64,000 bases of DNA from Citrifermentans bemidjiense Bem (lineage in GTDB: Bacteria; Desulfobacterota; Desulfuromonadia; Geobacterales; Geobacteraceae): NCBI RefSeq assembly GCF_000020725.1, contig NC_011146.1, positions 1,363,501-1,427,500 on the forward strand, read 5' to 3'. The notes under the pieces were generated by a model that saw nothing but the letters and a program-made list of their open reading frames with translations, did no database searches and had not been told where the DNA came from. This document shows, piece by piece, positions 42,339 through 50,685 of this stretch. How positions within the stretch are numbered: the first letter of the stretch is position 1; the number at the start of each line of letters is the position of its first letter. The position numbers were made by a program, and so were the translations under genes.

Positions 42339-43658
42339 GTGAAGAGACTCTTATTGCTGGCGTTGCTGGTTCTGGGGCTAGTGCTGCCGATGCGGCTTTT
42401 CGGGGAGCAACCGCAGGTGGCGGTCATCTCGGTGCGCGGCCCGATCAACCCGGTCACCTCAAGCTATCTGAAGCAGAGCCTGGAGGCGGCGGGAAAGCGC
42501 GGGGACCGGCTCCTCATGGTCGAGCTGGACACGCCAGGGGGGCTGGATACGGCGATGCGCGACGCGGTGCAGGCCATCTTCGCAAGCCCCGTCCCGGTCG
42601 CGGTCTACGTCACGCCGTCCGGGGCTCGCGCCGCTTCGGCAGGGGCGGTGATAGGGCTGTCGGCGGACGTCCTGGCCATGGCCCCGGGGACCAACATCGG
42701 CGCCGCGCATCCGGTGGGGCTTGGGGGCGAAAAGCCGGACAAGGTGATGGAGTCGAAGATCGTCAACGACGCGGAGGCGTACGTTGACGGCATCGCCAAA
42801 AAGCGCGGCCGCAACGTGGAACTCGCCAGGCGTATGGTGCGCGACAGCATCTCGCTCACCTCGGAGGCTGCGCTGCAGCAAAGGGTGATCGACCTGATCG
42901 CCGCCGACCGGCAGGAGCTTCTGGCCAAGCTGGAAGGGCGCAAGGTGCTCCGCGGGGGGAAGGAAGTGGTGTTGCATCTCTCCAGAGCCAAGGTGACCAG
43001 CTACGAGATGGGGACCCGCGACAAGATCCTAGACGCCATCAGCAACCCGGATGTCGCGTACATGCTGATGCTCCTGGGTATGCTGGGGCTCTTTTTCGAG
43101 CTCTCAAACCCGGGGGTGATCCTGCCCGGGGTGATCGGCGGGATCTCTTTGCTCCTCTCGTTCTTCGCCTTGCAGACCCTGCCGGTGAACTACGCGGGGA
43201 TCGCCCTGATACTGCTCGCCATCGTCCTATTCATCGCGGAGGTCAAGGTGGTTTCCTACGGGATGCTCGGGGTGGGGGGGATCGTCTCCATGGTGCTCGG
43301 CTCGCTCATGCTCTTTCCGTCGCCGGAGCCGTACCTGCGCCTTTCCTGGAGCGTCATCATCGCCACGGTGCTCTTAACCGCAGGGTTCTTCATCGTGGTG
43401 GTCGCCAAGGTGGTGCAGGCACACCGGGAAAAGCCGATCACCGGGGTGGAGGGGATGCTCGGGGAGGAGGGTGTGGCGGACAGCGACATCGACCAGGAGG
43501 GAAGGGTGCTGGTGCGGGGCGAGTACTGGAACGCGGTGAGCGGCGAGCGGATACTCAAAGGGGAGAAGGTGCGGGTGGTGGAGGTAAAGGGACTGCATCT
43601 TAAAGTCGAAACCATAAACCGCAAACCATTAACAAGGAGAACGTCTGAGGAGATCTGA
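42339..43658 (+). CDS. NfeD-family membrane serine protease
   Basis: A 439-residue protein of the NfeD1b type. Leader or membrane helix (LLLLALLVLGLVLPM); ClpP-like protease domain (about 25-220) with AVISVRGPINPVTSSYLKQS, the nucleophile region TPSGARAASAGAVIGLSA, and a Lys-containing helix (DGIAKKRGRNVELARRMV). Three to five membrane helices follow (about 235-350), then a C-terminal OB-fold NfeD domain (EGRVLVRGEYWNAVSGERIL). Such proteins cleave stomatin-like partners; no slipin gene is adjacent here. GTG start with TTAGGAGG upstream. A terminator follows about 100 bases later. Confidence 0.93.
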   Translation: MKRLLLLALLVLGLVLPMRLFGEQPQVAVISVRGPINPVTSSYLKQSLEAAGKRGDRLLMVELDTPGGLDTAMRDAVQAIFASPVPVAVYVTPSGARAASAGAVIGLSADVLAMAPGTNIGAAHPVGLGGEKPDKVMESKIVNDAEAYVDGIAKKRGRNVELARRMVRDSISLTSEAALQQRVIDLIAADRQELLAKLEGRKVLRGGKEVVLHLSRAKVTSYEMGTRDKILDAISNPDVAYMLMLLGMLGLFFELSNPGVILPGVIGGISLLLSFFALQTLPVNYAGIALILLAIVLFIAEVKVVSYGMLGVGGIVSMVLGSLMLFPSPEPYLRLSWSVIIATVLLTAGFFIVVVAKVVQAHREKPITGVEGMLGEEGVADSDIDQEGRVLVRGEYWNAVSGERILKGEKVRVVEVKGLHLKVETINRKPLTRRTSEEI

Positions 43659-43758
43659 GAAAAGCGAATCTGGAGAAAACAAAACAACCAAATCTTTAGC
43701 CACGGAGAAAATCGGAGAAAAACAGACTTTGTGTAAAACCGAAACTAAAGCCGAGACT

Positions 43759-43799
43759 GGCCCCGGAGGGCTTAAAGTCGTCCCCGGGGCCTTCTTTTT
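43759..43799 (+). terminator. Terminator after nfeD
   Basis: Stem GGCCCCGG (43759-43766) with CCGGGGCC (43784-43791) followed by TTCTTTTTA. Its T-run touches the stop codon of the convergent minus-strand gene. Confidence 0.82.
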
Positions 43800-44292
43800 A
43801 ATGGTGGTGCGGGACCGGGAGGCACCCCTCTTCGTTGAGCGCGTTGAGGTACGCGCCGCGCAGATCCAGGAAGGCCTGGGACAGCCTGTCGATCAGCAGG
43901 GTGTGACTGCAGCCGATCAACTCCAATAGCCCGTTTTGTTTATTCGAGATCAGCCGCTCGATGTGCGCGGACCTGCGGTTGATATCGACGTGGGTGTGAC
44001 CTTGGGCATGGCTCACCAGACTCAGCGTCGCATCGGTGACAAAGACATCGATGGAATAGATCGCTGCAACCTGCGGATGCTCTTTCAGCTGAAAGACCAC
44101 CCGTATTTCTGGATGAGGAAACTCGATCCCTGGAAGGTGGTCCGGCCCCACGTAGTGCGACGAAGCTACCGGCAGCACCTCGAGGAAGCAATTGAGAAGG
44201 CTCGACTCTATGTCTATGGGAGTGCGAACCGGCAGTTTCAGGGCTGCCCGTGAAAACTGCTCACCGTGTTCTAAATAAAGTGAAAGGCGCAT
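43798..44292 (-). CDS. Hypothetical protein, 164 residues
   Basis: I do not recognise this family. It is a soluble, mixed alpha/beta protein with no signal peptide (FSRAALKLPVRTPIDIESSL, GIEFPHPEIRVVFQLKEHPQ, NGLLELIGCSHTLLIDRLSQ), ending in a His-rich tail (PVPHHH). The ATG at 44292 has AGGTGA upstream; an ATG 11 codons earlier has no ribosome site. It is convergent with nfeD and not linked to other genes. Confidence 0.65.
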   Translation of the reverse strand: MRLSLYLEHGEQFSRAALKLPVRTPIDIESSLLNCFLEVLPVASSHYVGPDHLPGIEFPHPEIRVVFQLKEHPQVAAIYSIDVFVTDATLSLVSHAQGHTHVDINRRSAHIERLISNKQNGLLELIGCSHTLLIDRLSQAFLDLRGAYLNALNEEGCLPVPHHH

Positions 44293-44555
44293 ATGCTCAC
44301 CTATAAGTTGTTGGTGGATTGACATGATAAAAATAAAGCCGACCTGCGTGAAAAAGCAAGTCTGCTCCCTTAATTATCTTTCGCTCATCTCTCGTTCAGT
44401 CCCGCCTGTGCAGACGCGCGGCCCGCGCCGCTTTACCTTATTGCTGTTTTCGCTCCTTCGGCGCGATTCCCGTACATTGCGACGTTGTCAACGCGCGGTT
44501 CTCCCTATATGCTTCCCCCGGGTTTTTCCCGGCACCCACAAGGAGGTAGGTTCAG

Positions 44556-44834
44556 ATGAACGCTGAAGTGGTTTCGGTGCGTTACCGGATTCCCCTGACC
44601 GAGGGACAGGCGCAAAAGCTTCGGCGGACCTGGCCCAACGGCGACCCGTTTTATCCCTACGAGAAGATGGAGCGCTACCTGGAGCCGCTCCTGGTGGAGG
44701 ATCTCAACTGGCACCACTACTCGGGAAACTACCTCTACTTCACCGTGTACGGGGACGATATCGAGGCGACGCTGGCCGACGCCATGAAGGTGTTCGAAAC
44801 GAGGCTGGCTATGCTTGAGGGGAAAAAATCATGA
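44556..44834 (+). CDS. Small hypothetical protein, 92 residues
   Basis: A soluble 92-residue protein of unknown family, rich in aromatic residues (PNGDPFYPYEKMERYLEPLL, DLNWHHYSGNYLYFTVYGDD). No signal peptide or cysteines. AAGGAGG precedes the ATG. Its stop overlaps the ATG of the exported CAP-domain gene (ATGA), so the two are translated together, although one product is cytoplasmic and one exported. Confidence 0.75.
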   Translation: MNAEVVSVRYRIPLTEGQAQKLRRTWPNGDPFYPYEKMERYLEPLLVEDLNWHHYSGNYLYFTVYGDDIEATLADAMKVFETRLAMLEGKKS

Positions 44835-45448
44835 AAACTCTGCTGAGGATCTGGATCTTGTTGCTGTTGTCGGCGACGGCCGCGCAGGCCTCGCGCGGGG
44901 AGATGGCTCGCGAGTTCCTGGCCGAGACCAACGTCGCCCGCACCGACCCCGCCCGCTATGCCGGCTACCTCAAGGAGATGAGGGGGAACTTCATCGGGAA
45001 GGGGTACCGGCTCCCGGGTTCGATGAACCTGGTAATGACCAACGAAGGGGTGGCCGCCGTCGAAGAGGCGATAGCCTTTCTGTCCAGGCAGCGTCCCGTG
45101 TCCGCGCTTTCCTGGTCTCCCGGGCTGGCTAAGGCGGCCGGTGAACTGGTCCGGGAACAGGCGGCCTCCGGCACAACGGGGCATGACGGCGCAAGCGGCG
45201 ACCTGAAACAGCGCATCGAGCGCTTCGGCACCTGGCAGGGGAGCATCGCCGAGAACATCGGCTACGGTCCCGATACGGCGCGCCGGATGGTGATGGAGCT
45301 GATCATAGACGACGGCGTATCCGGCCGCGGACACAGAAAGAACATCTTCGAGCGTTCCTTCGGCACGGCGGGCGCCGCCTGCGGATCGCATCCTTTGTAC
45401 CGGAACATGTGCGTCATGGACTTCGCCGTCGGATACAAGAACAAGTAG
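44831..45448 (+). CDS. Exported CAP-domain (SCP-like) protein
   Basis: A 205-residue secreted protein with a signal peptide (ILLLLSATAAQASR) and a CAP domain: EFLAETNVARTDPARYAGYL (helix with the conserved Asn-x-x-R), GHDGASGDLKQRIERFGTWQ (catalytic-type His), IAENIGYGPDTARRMVMELI and GHRKNIFERSFGTAGAACGS. It resembles bacterial CAP proteins of the YkwD type. The substrate is unknown; these may be proteases or lipid binders. Confidence 0.9.
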   Translation: MKTLLRIWILLLLSATAAQASRGEMAREFLAETNVARTDPARYAGYLKEMRGNFIGKGYRLPGSMNLVMTNEGVAAVEEAIAFLSRQRPVSALSWSPGLAKAAGELVREQAASGTTGHDGASGDLKQRIERFGTWQGSIAENIGYGPDTARRMVMELIIDDGVSGRGHRKNIFERSFGTAGAACGSHPLYRNMCVMDFAVGYKNK

Positions 45449-45489
45449 CTCTTGGGATGAATGCCCCTTCATTTCCAAGCAGTAATTGC

Positions 45490-45518
45490 TTGACACTCCC
45501 GTCCCAAATACCTATAGA
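45490..45518 (+). promoter_or_regulatory. Consensus-like promoter for exeA-gspB
   Basis: TTGACA (45490-45495), 17-base spacer, TATAGA (45513-45518), about 60 bases before the ExeA-like gene. Confidence 0.65.
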
Positions 45519-45579
45519 CTAATGGCTCGTTTTTCCACCCGAATCCTTTTCCCCCCCTCGCCGGGGCCTATGGGGATAT

Positions 45580-47190
45580 ATGTACTGGGAATCTTTCGGC
45601 TTCAAAGAGGCGCCTTTCGCGCTTACCCCCAACCCCTCGTTCCTGTTCCTAAGTTCTCCGCACCAGGAGGCGTTCGCGCACCTGCTCTTCGCCATCGAGA
45701 GCCGGGCCGGTTTCATCGAGCTTTCGGGCGAGGTGGGTACCGGCAAGACGACCATCGTGCGCACGCTGTTGAACCAGCTCGACCCGGAGACCCACCGCAC
45801 CGCGCTCATCTTCAACCCGACGCTTTCGCCACTGGGGCTTTTGCAGGAGGTCAACTCGGAGTTCGGGCTCGACTGCGTGAGCCACGACATGCGCGAGCTG
45901 CACACCACCCTGAACGCCTATCTGCTGGAGGAGAACCGCGCCGGCCGCACCGTGGTGCTGGTGATCGACGAGGCGCAGAACCTCTCGGTAGAGGTGCTGG
46001 AGCAGGTCCGGCTCATCTCCAACCTGGAGACGGACAGCGACAAACTGATCCAGATCGTGCTGGTGGGGCAGCCGGAATTGAACGCGCTCCTGTCGCGGGA
46101 GGAACTGAGGCAGCTGGACCAGCGCATCACGGTGCGCTACCACCTGAAGCCCATGTCTTTCGACGATACCTGCGCCTATGTCCGGCACCGGATCCGGTTC
46201 GCCGCCGACGGGCGGGAACCGCTTACCTTCTCGCAGGGCGCATTCAAGAAGATCTTCAGCTTCTCCGGCGGTTTGCCGCGCCTCATCAACGGGGTCTGCG
46301 ACCGTGCCCTGCTGCTCGCCTACACCAAGGAGTGCAAGGAGGTTTCAACCGAAATGGCGGCTCTTGCCATAGCCGATCTGCGCAGGTCGCTGCCCCGCAG
46401 GCGGCGTGCCGTACCGATGAAGGCCCTGTCTGCCGGGGTGGCGCTCTGCATCCTGGCGATTGCCGCCTTCTCGATATTCTCCGGGTCGCTGCTACGCCAG
46501 AAACCTGCCGCCTTGCACCCCCCTCCCGCACTGTCGCGCGAAGCGGCGCTCGCAGGGCTTGCTGCCTCCTCCGAACAGCAGAACCTGCTCGCCTCTGTCA
46601 ACGCGGTGCTGGCGGCGTGGCAGGCCCCGGCGGCTGTTGCCACCACGGGGCAGCCGGCGACGCTGCGCGGGCTTGCCCGCCAGCGCGGGATGACGGCGAC
46701 GAAAGTGACCGGGAACCTCGACACGCTGGCGCGCCTGGACGCCCCGGCGCTGCTCCATGTAGCCGTTCCGGGGGGAGGCGAGAGGCTCATAGCCCTCTTG
46801 AAGGTCGACCGTGACGAGGTCGGCGTGGCGCCGGCCGTGGCGGGAAAAGATAGGCTCACCAAAGCGGAGCTCGCGCAGATCTGGAGCGGCGGCGCCACCT
46901 TGCTCTGGAAGGATTTCCATGGCATCTCCTCGCGCGGCAAAGCTAGTGAGAAGGCGGCCGGGGTGAAACTGCTGCAGGGGCTCTTGAAACAAGTCGGCTG
47001 CTACGACGGCGCCGTTAACGGAGAACTCAGCGACAAGACCCAGGCGGCTGTCGCCGAATTCCAGCGCCGGGAGCAGTTGACCGCGGACGGGAAGCTGGGG
47101 GGGCAGACCCTGATGATGCTGTATCGGCGCGCCGGAGGTTTTTTCCCGCCGGGGCTGCAAACCTTGACCCACAACCAGGGGCGAATCTAG
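45580..47190 (+). CDS. ExeA/GspA-like AAA ATPase with peptidoglycan-binding domain
   Basis: A 536-residue inner-membrane ATPase of the ExeA type. ATPase domain (about 1-270): MYWESFGFKEAPFALTPNPS start, Walker A GEVGTGKTT, Walker B VVLVIDEAQNLS, sensor RLISNLETDSDKLIQIVLVG. One membrane helix (about 290-310) is followed by a periplasmic region ending in a PG_binding_1 domain (VGCYDGAVNGELSDKTQAAV, ADGKLGGQTL). With GspB it helps place a type II secretin through peptidoglycan. No other secretion genes are in the window. The next gene starts directly after the stop codon. Confidence 0.92.
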   Translation: MYWESFGFKEAPFALTPNPSFLFLSSPHQEAFAHLLFAIESRAGFIELSGEVGTGKTTIVRTLLNQLDPETHRTALIFNPTLSPLGLLQEVNSEFGLDCVSHDMRELHTTLNAYLLEENRAGRTVVLVIDEAQNLSVEVLEQVRLISNLETDSDKLIQIVLVGQPELNALLSREELRQLDQRITVRYHLKPMSFDDTCAYVRHRIRFAADGREPLTFSQGAFKKIFSFSGGLPRLINGVCDRALLLAYTKECKEVSTEMAALAIADLRRSLPRRRRAVPMKALSAGVALCILAIAAFSIFSGSLLRQKPAALHPPPALSREAALAGLAASSEQQNLLASVNAVLAAWQAPAAVATTGQPATLRGLARQRGMTATKVTGNLDTLARLDAPALLHVAVPGGGERLIALLKVDRDEVGVAPAVAGKDRLTKAELAQIWSGGATLLWKDFHGISSRGKASEKAAGVKLLQGLLKQVGCYDGAVNGELSDKTQAAVAEFQRREQLTADGKLGGQTLMMLYRRAGGFFPPGLQTLTHNQGRI

Positions 47191-47883
47191 ATGAGTCTGA
47201 TCCTCGATGCCTTAAGAAAAATGGAACAGGAGCGCAGGAGCCGGCGCGGCGCCGCGAACGACCTGCGCCCGGAGGTGCTCCGCTACCACCAGACCAGCCA
47301 GCCCAAGGAACCGGCCCGCTATCCCGTCCTGCTCGTCGGCGCGGCGCTTCTTTGCCTCGGCATCGGCGCGGGGGTGTTCCTAAAGGGGAACCGGAACGAG
47401 ACGTCAAAGGAGGAACCGGTCGCAGCAGCGGTCGCTCCGGCTCCACAGCCGGTCGCAGCCGTTCTTCCCGCCGCCCCTTTGCCTGCTGCACCCGCCGTTG
47501 CGCCGGCCGCTCCCATAGCCGTGCCGGCACCGCAGCCGGCCGCCGCGGTCCCGGCTCTCCCCCCCTCTGTGCAGGGGGAGGCCGCAACCATGCCGGCCAG
47601 ATCGAAGCCGTCACGGGCCTCTTCATATCGCCCCGCCGCGGCAGAGGGGGCGGGTGGATCCCCGCGGGAAACCGCCGCGGTACAGTCGGGTGCGCCGGAC
47701 ATCGTCATCTCGGGGATCGCTTACCAGGACGAAAGGCGCATGCGCCGCGCGGTGTTAAACGGCGTCCTGGTGGGGGAGGGGGCCGAAATCGCCGGCGCCC
47801 GGGTAGTCGAGATCAAGGAGACCAAGGTAAGGCTGTCGCGCGGCGGCCAGACCTTCGAGCTTCCTTTCTCCTCGGGGCATTAA
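47191..47883 (+). CDS. GspB-like type II secretion accessory protein
   Basis: A 230-residue bitopic protein. The N terminus has the family start MSLILDALRKMEQERR, one membrane helix (about 47-65), and a long Ala/Pro-rich periplasmic linker (about 80-150). The C-terminal GspB domain is VISGIAYQDERRMRRAVLNG, then EGAEIAGARVVEIKETKVRL and GGQTFELPF. It starts immediately after the ExeA-like stop codon, so the pair is an operon. IS481 copy 1 is inserted about 70 bases downstream. Confidence 0.9.
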   Translation: MSLILDALRKMEQERRSRRGAANDLRPEVLRYHQTSQPKEPARYPVLLVGAALLCLGIGAGVFLKGNRNETSKEEPVAAAVAPAPQPVAAVLPAAPLPAAPAVAPAAPIAVPAPQPAAAVPALPPSVQGEAATMPARSKPSRASSYRPAAAEGAGGSPRETAAVQSGAPDIVISGIAYQDERRMRRAVLNGVLVGEGAEIAGARVVEIKETKVRLSRGGQTFELPFSSGH

Positions 47884-47954
47884 TACCGCTGCTTAAAAAA
47901 GGGAAATCGGAAAATACGAGGAAGGCCGCTCTTGGTCCCCCTCCCCTTGCGGGA

Positions 47955-49223
47955 TGTATAGACTGGGGACATGGTTTACAAATGTTCGGGGACATAGTTA
48001 ACACTTTTGCCAAGAATGACCTTTCCTCGGAGGAGGGAGACCATGCCTTGGCGACCGGTGGATACTATGACCCTGAGATTCGAGTTCGTTCATTTGGCGT
48101 TGCAGGAAGGCAGCAACATAGCCTTCCTTTGCAAACGCTTTAACATCAGCCGTCCGACCGGCTACAAATGGATTAGCAGGTTCCTTGAAACCGGCGTCGA
48201 AGGCCTAATTGACTTATCTCGCAAGCCACTGACCTGTCCACATAAGACGGTCACTGCGACCGAAGATGCTATTCTCAAGCTTCGCGAAGAACATCAGGCT
48301 TGGGGAGCACGTAAGCTACGTAAGCGTCTTGAAAAACTTGGGCATCAGGGGGTGCCTGTACCTTCGACCATAACAGCAATCTTGCGCCGCAACGGCTGCA
48401 TTGATCCAGCTGAGTCAGATAAACATACTGCTTTCCAACGGTTCGAGCACCCATACCCAAACGACCTATGGCAGATGGATTTCAAGGGCAGTATTCCGAT
48501 GAAGCATCATGGTCGCTGTCATCCGTTGACTGTTCTGGATGACCATTCCCGGTTTAGTGTGGTGCTTGTAGCCTGTGCCAATGAGCGAACAGAAACGGTT
48601 AAAGCTGCTTTGATTGAGGCATTCAGGCAATATGGATTGCCATATCGAATGACCATGGACAATGGCAGCCCATGGGGTAACGATCAATACAACGACCTTA
48701 CGCCATTAACGGTCTGGCTTATCAGAAACGAGATACGGGTCAGCCACTCTCGCCCCTATCATCCTCAAACACAGGGTAAGGACGAGCGGTTTCACAGAAC
48801 TCTGGTTGCAGAAGCAATCGCTGGAAGAGTCTTCGAAGACCTAGCTGACTGCCAGCTTAGATTCGACACCTTCAGGCATTGCTACAACTTGGAGCGCCCA
48901 CACGAATCACTAGGTATGGAAACTCCGATGACGCGTTATAAGCCTAGCCGGCGGACTTACTCAGAAATACTGCCCGAGATTCAGTACGCCCCAGACGACG
49001 AGATCCGAAAGGTCCAGGCCGAGGGTAAGGTGTCATTCAAAGGCCGATGTGTGCGCCTCGCGAAGGCGCTCAGGGGGCAGCCGGTGGCATTTCGGCCAAC
49101 CATACGCGATGGCGAATATGGCGTTTATTTCTGCAGCCAGAAAATCGCAGAAGTCGATCTCAAAGAACAAAAAGTGTAAACCATGTCCCCGAACAACTGT
49201 AAACCTTGACCCCGGTCCATACA
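47955..49223 (+). mobile_element. IS481-family insertion sequence, copy 1 (1269 bp)
   Basis: The element begins TGTATAGACTGGGGACATGG and ends with the inverted form, 22 of 26 terminal bases matching. A second nested inverted repeat (TGTTCGGGGACATRGTTWAC type) lies inside each end. It is flanked by a 6-base direct duplication GCGGGA (47949-47954 and 49224-49229). It carries one transposase gene. The DNA looks identical to copy 2, so transposition was recent. Confidence 0.93.
48043..49179 (+). CDS. IS481-family transposase (copy 1)
   Basis: A 378-residue DDE transposase. N-terminal helix-turn-helix (CKRFNISRPTGYKWISRFLE) is followed by the rve-type catalytic core. The core has D near 146 (LWQMDFKGSIP), D near 206 (MTMDNGSPWG) and E near 248 (QGKDERFHRTL). 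The C terminus has the usual RPHESLGMETPMTRYKPS. The ATG at 48043 has GGAGGAGGGAG upstream; the in-frame codons before it lack a ribosome site. The gene is intact and probably functional. Confidence 0.95.
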   Translation: MPWRPVDTMTLRFEFVHLALQEGSNIAFLCKRFNISRPTGYKWISRFLETGVEGLIDLSRKPLTCPHKTVTATEDAILKLREEHQAWGARKLRKRLEKLGHQGVPVPSTITAILRRNGCIDPAESDKHTAFQRFEHPYPNDLWQMDFKGSIPMKHHGRCHPLTVLDDHSRFSVVLVACANERTETVKAALIEAFRQYGLPYRMTMDNGSPWGNDQYNDLTPLTVWLIRNEIRVSHSRPYHPQTQGKDERFHRTLVAEAIAGRVFEDLADCQLRFDTFRHCYNLERPHESLGMETPMTRYKPSRRTYSEILPEIQYAPDDEIRKVQAEGKVSFKGRCVRLAKALRGQPVAFRPTIRDGEYGVYFCSQKIAEVDLKEQKV

Positions 49224-49298
49224 GCGGGAGGGGGTAGGGGGTGGGGAAAGGTGCAATCATTTCCGTCCCTTGCAGATTCCCCCCCCGTCCCCCTCCAG

Positions 49299-50567
49299 TG
49301 TATAGACTGGGGACATGGTTTACAAATGTTCGGGGACATAGTTAACACTTTTGCCAAGAATGACCTTTCCTCGGAGGAGGGAGACCATGCCTTGGCGACC
49401 GGTGGATACTATGACCCTGAGATTCGAGTTCGTTCATTTGGCGTTGCAGGAAGGCAGCAACATAGCCTTCCTTTGCAAACGCTTTAACATCAGCCGTCCG
49501 ACCGGCTACAAATGGATTAGCAGGTTCCTTGAAACCGGCGTCGAAGGCCTAATTGACTTATCTCGCAAGCCACTGACCTGTCCACATAAGACGGTCACTG
49601 CGACCGAAGATGCTATTCTCAAGCTTCGCGAAGAACATCAGGCTTGGGGAGCACGTAAGCTACGTAAGCGTCTTGAAAAACTTGGGCATCAGGGGGTGCC
49701 TGTACCTTCGACCATAACAGCAATCTTGCGCCGCAACGGCTGCATTGATCCAGCTGAGTCAGATAAACATACTGCTTTCCAACGGTTCGAGCACCCATAC
49801 CCAAACGACCTATGGCAGATGGATTTCAAGGGCAGTATTCCGATGAAGCATCATGGTCGCTGTCATCCGTTGACTGTTCTGGATGACCATTCCCGGTTTA
49901 GTGTGGTGCTTGTAGCCTGTGCCAATGAGCGAACAGAAACGGTTAAAGCTGCTTTGATTGAGGCATTCAGGCAATATGGATTGCCATATCGAATGACCAT
50001 GGACAATGGCAGCCCATGGGGTAACGATCAATACAACGACCTTACGCCATTAACGGTCTGGCTTATCAGAAACGAGATACGGGTCAGCCACTCTCGCCCC
50101 TATCATCCTCAAACACAGGGTAAGGACGAGCGGTTTCACAGAACTCTGGTTGCAGAAGCAATCGCTGGAAGAGTCTTCGAAGACCTAGCTGACTGCCAGC
50201 TTAGATTCGACACCTTCAGGCATTGCTACAACTTGGAGCGCCCACACGAATCACTAGGTATGGAAACTCCGATGACGCGTTATAAGCCTAGCCGGCGGAC
50301 TTACTCAGAAATACTGCCCGAGATTCAGTACGCCCCAGACGACGAGATCCGAAAGGTCCAGGCCGAGGGTAAGGTGTCATTCAAAGGCCGATGTGTGCGC
50401 CTCGCGAAGGCGCTCAGGGGGCAGCCGGTGGCATTTCGGCCAACCATACGCGATGGCGAATATGGCGTTTATTTCTGCAGCCAGAAAATCGCAGAAGTCG
50501 ATCTCAAAGAACAAAAAGTGTAAACCATGTCCCCGAACAACTGTAAACCTTGACCCCGGTCCATACA
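49299..50567 (+). mobile_element. IS481-family insertion sequence, copy 2 (1269 bp)
   Basis: Same length, ends and orientation as copy 1, exactly 1344 bases downstream. Its flanks carry a different short duplication, TCCAG (49294-49298 and 50568-50572), so it arose by an independent insertion and not by tandem duplication. Only 75 bases lie between the copies. Confidence 0.93.
49387..50523 (+). CDS. IS481-family transposase (copy 2)
   Basis: 378 residues, identical in sequence to the transposase of copy 1, with the same ATG, ribosome site and DDE residues. The two adjacent same-direction copies could move the 75 bases between them as a composite, or recombine and delete one copy. Confidence 0.95.
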   Translation: MPWRPVDTMTLRFEFVHLALQEGSNIAFLCKRFNISRPTGYKWISRFLETGVEGLIDLSRKPLTCPHKTVTATEDAILKLREEHQAWGARKLRKRLEKLGHQGVPVPSTITAILRRNGCIDPAESDKHTAFQRFEHPYPNDLWQMDFKGSIPMKHHGRCHPLTVLDDHSRFSVVLVACANERTETVKAALIEAFRQYGLPYRMTMDNGSPWGNDQYNDLTPLTVWLIRNEIRVSHSRPYHPQTQGKDERFHRTLVAEAIAGRVFEDLADCQLRFDTFRHCYNLERPHESLGMETPMTRYKPSRRTYSEILPEIQYAPDDEIRKVQAEGKVSFKGRCVRLAKALRGQPVAFRPTIRDGEYGVYFCSQKIAEVDLKEQKV

Positions 50568-50685
50568 TCCAGTCAAGGGAGGGGGGACTCTTCTTCCCTG
50601 AATTCTTCGAAGAACCTTAAAAACTGATGCGATTTCAGCTGGCTTGCCTGTGGCTATCCCGCTGCCGAGCCCGAACGGAACTGCC

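Larger units (their letters stand above)
47931..50590. repeat. Paired GC-rich hairpin repeat interrupted by two IS copies
   Basis: Without the two insertion sequences, the remaining bases form two facing hairpin units. The left is GTCCCCCTCCCCTTGCGGGA then GGGGGTAGGGGGTGGGG; the right is CCCCCCCCGTCCCCCTCCAG then TCAAGGGAGGGGGGA. A relative with the same order but no insertion is at 63122-63231. Each IS copy lies at the loop side of one hairpin. Confidence 0.7.

Noticed and set aside
49224-49298. The 75 bases between the IS copies as a cargo gene of a composite transposon.
   Set aside because: Too short and non-coding; it is the remaining middle of the paired hairpin repeat.
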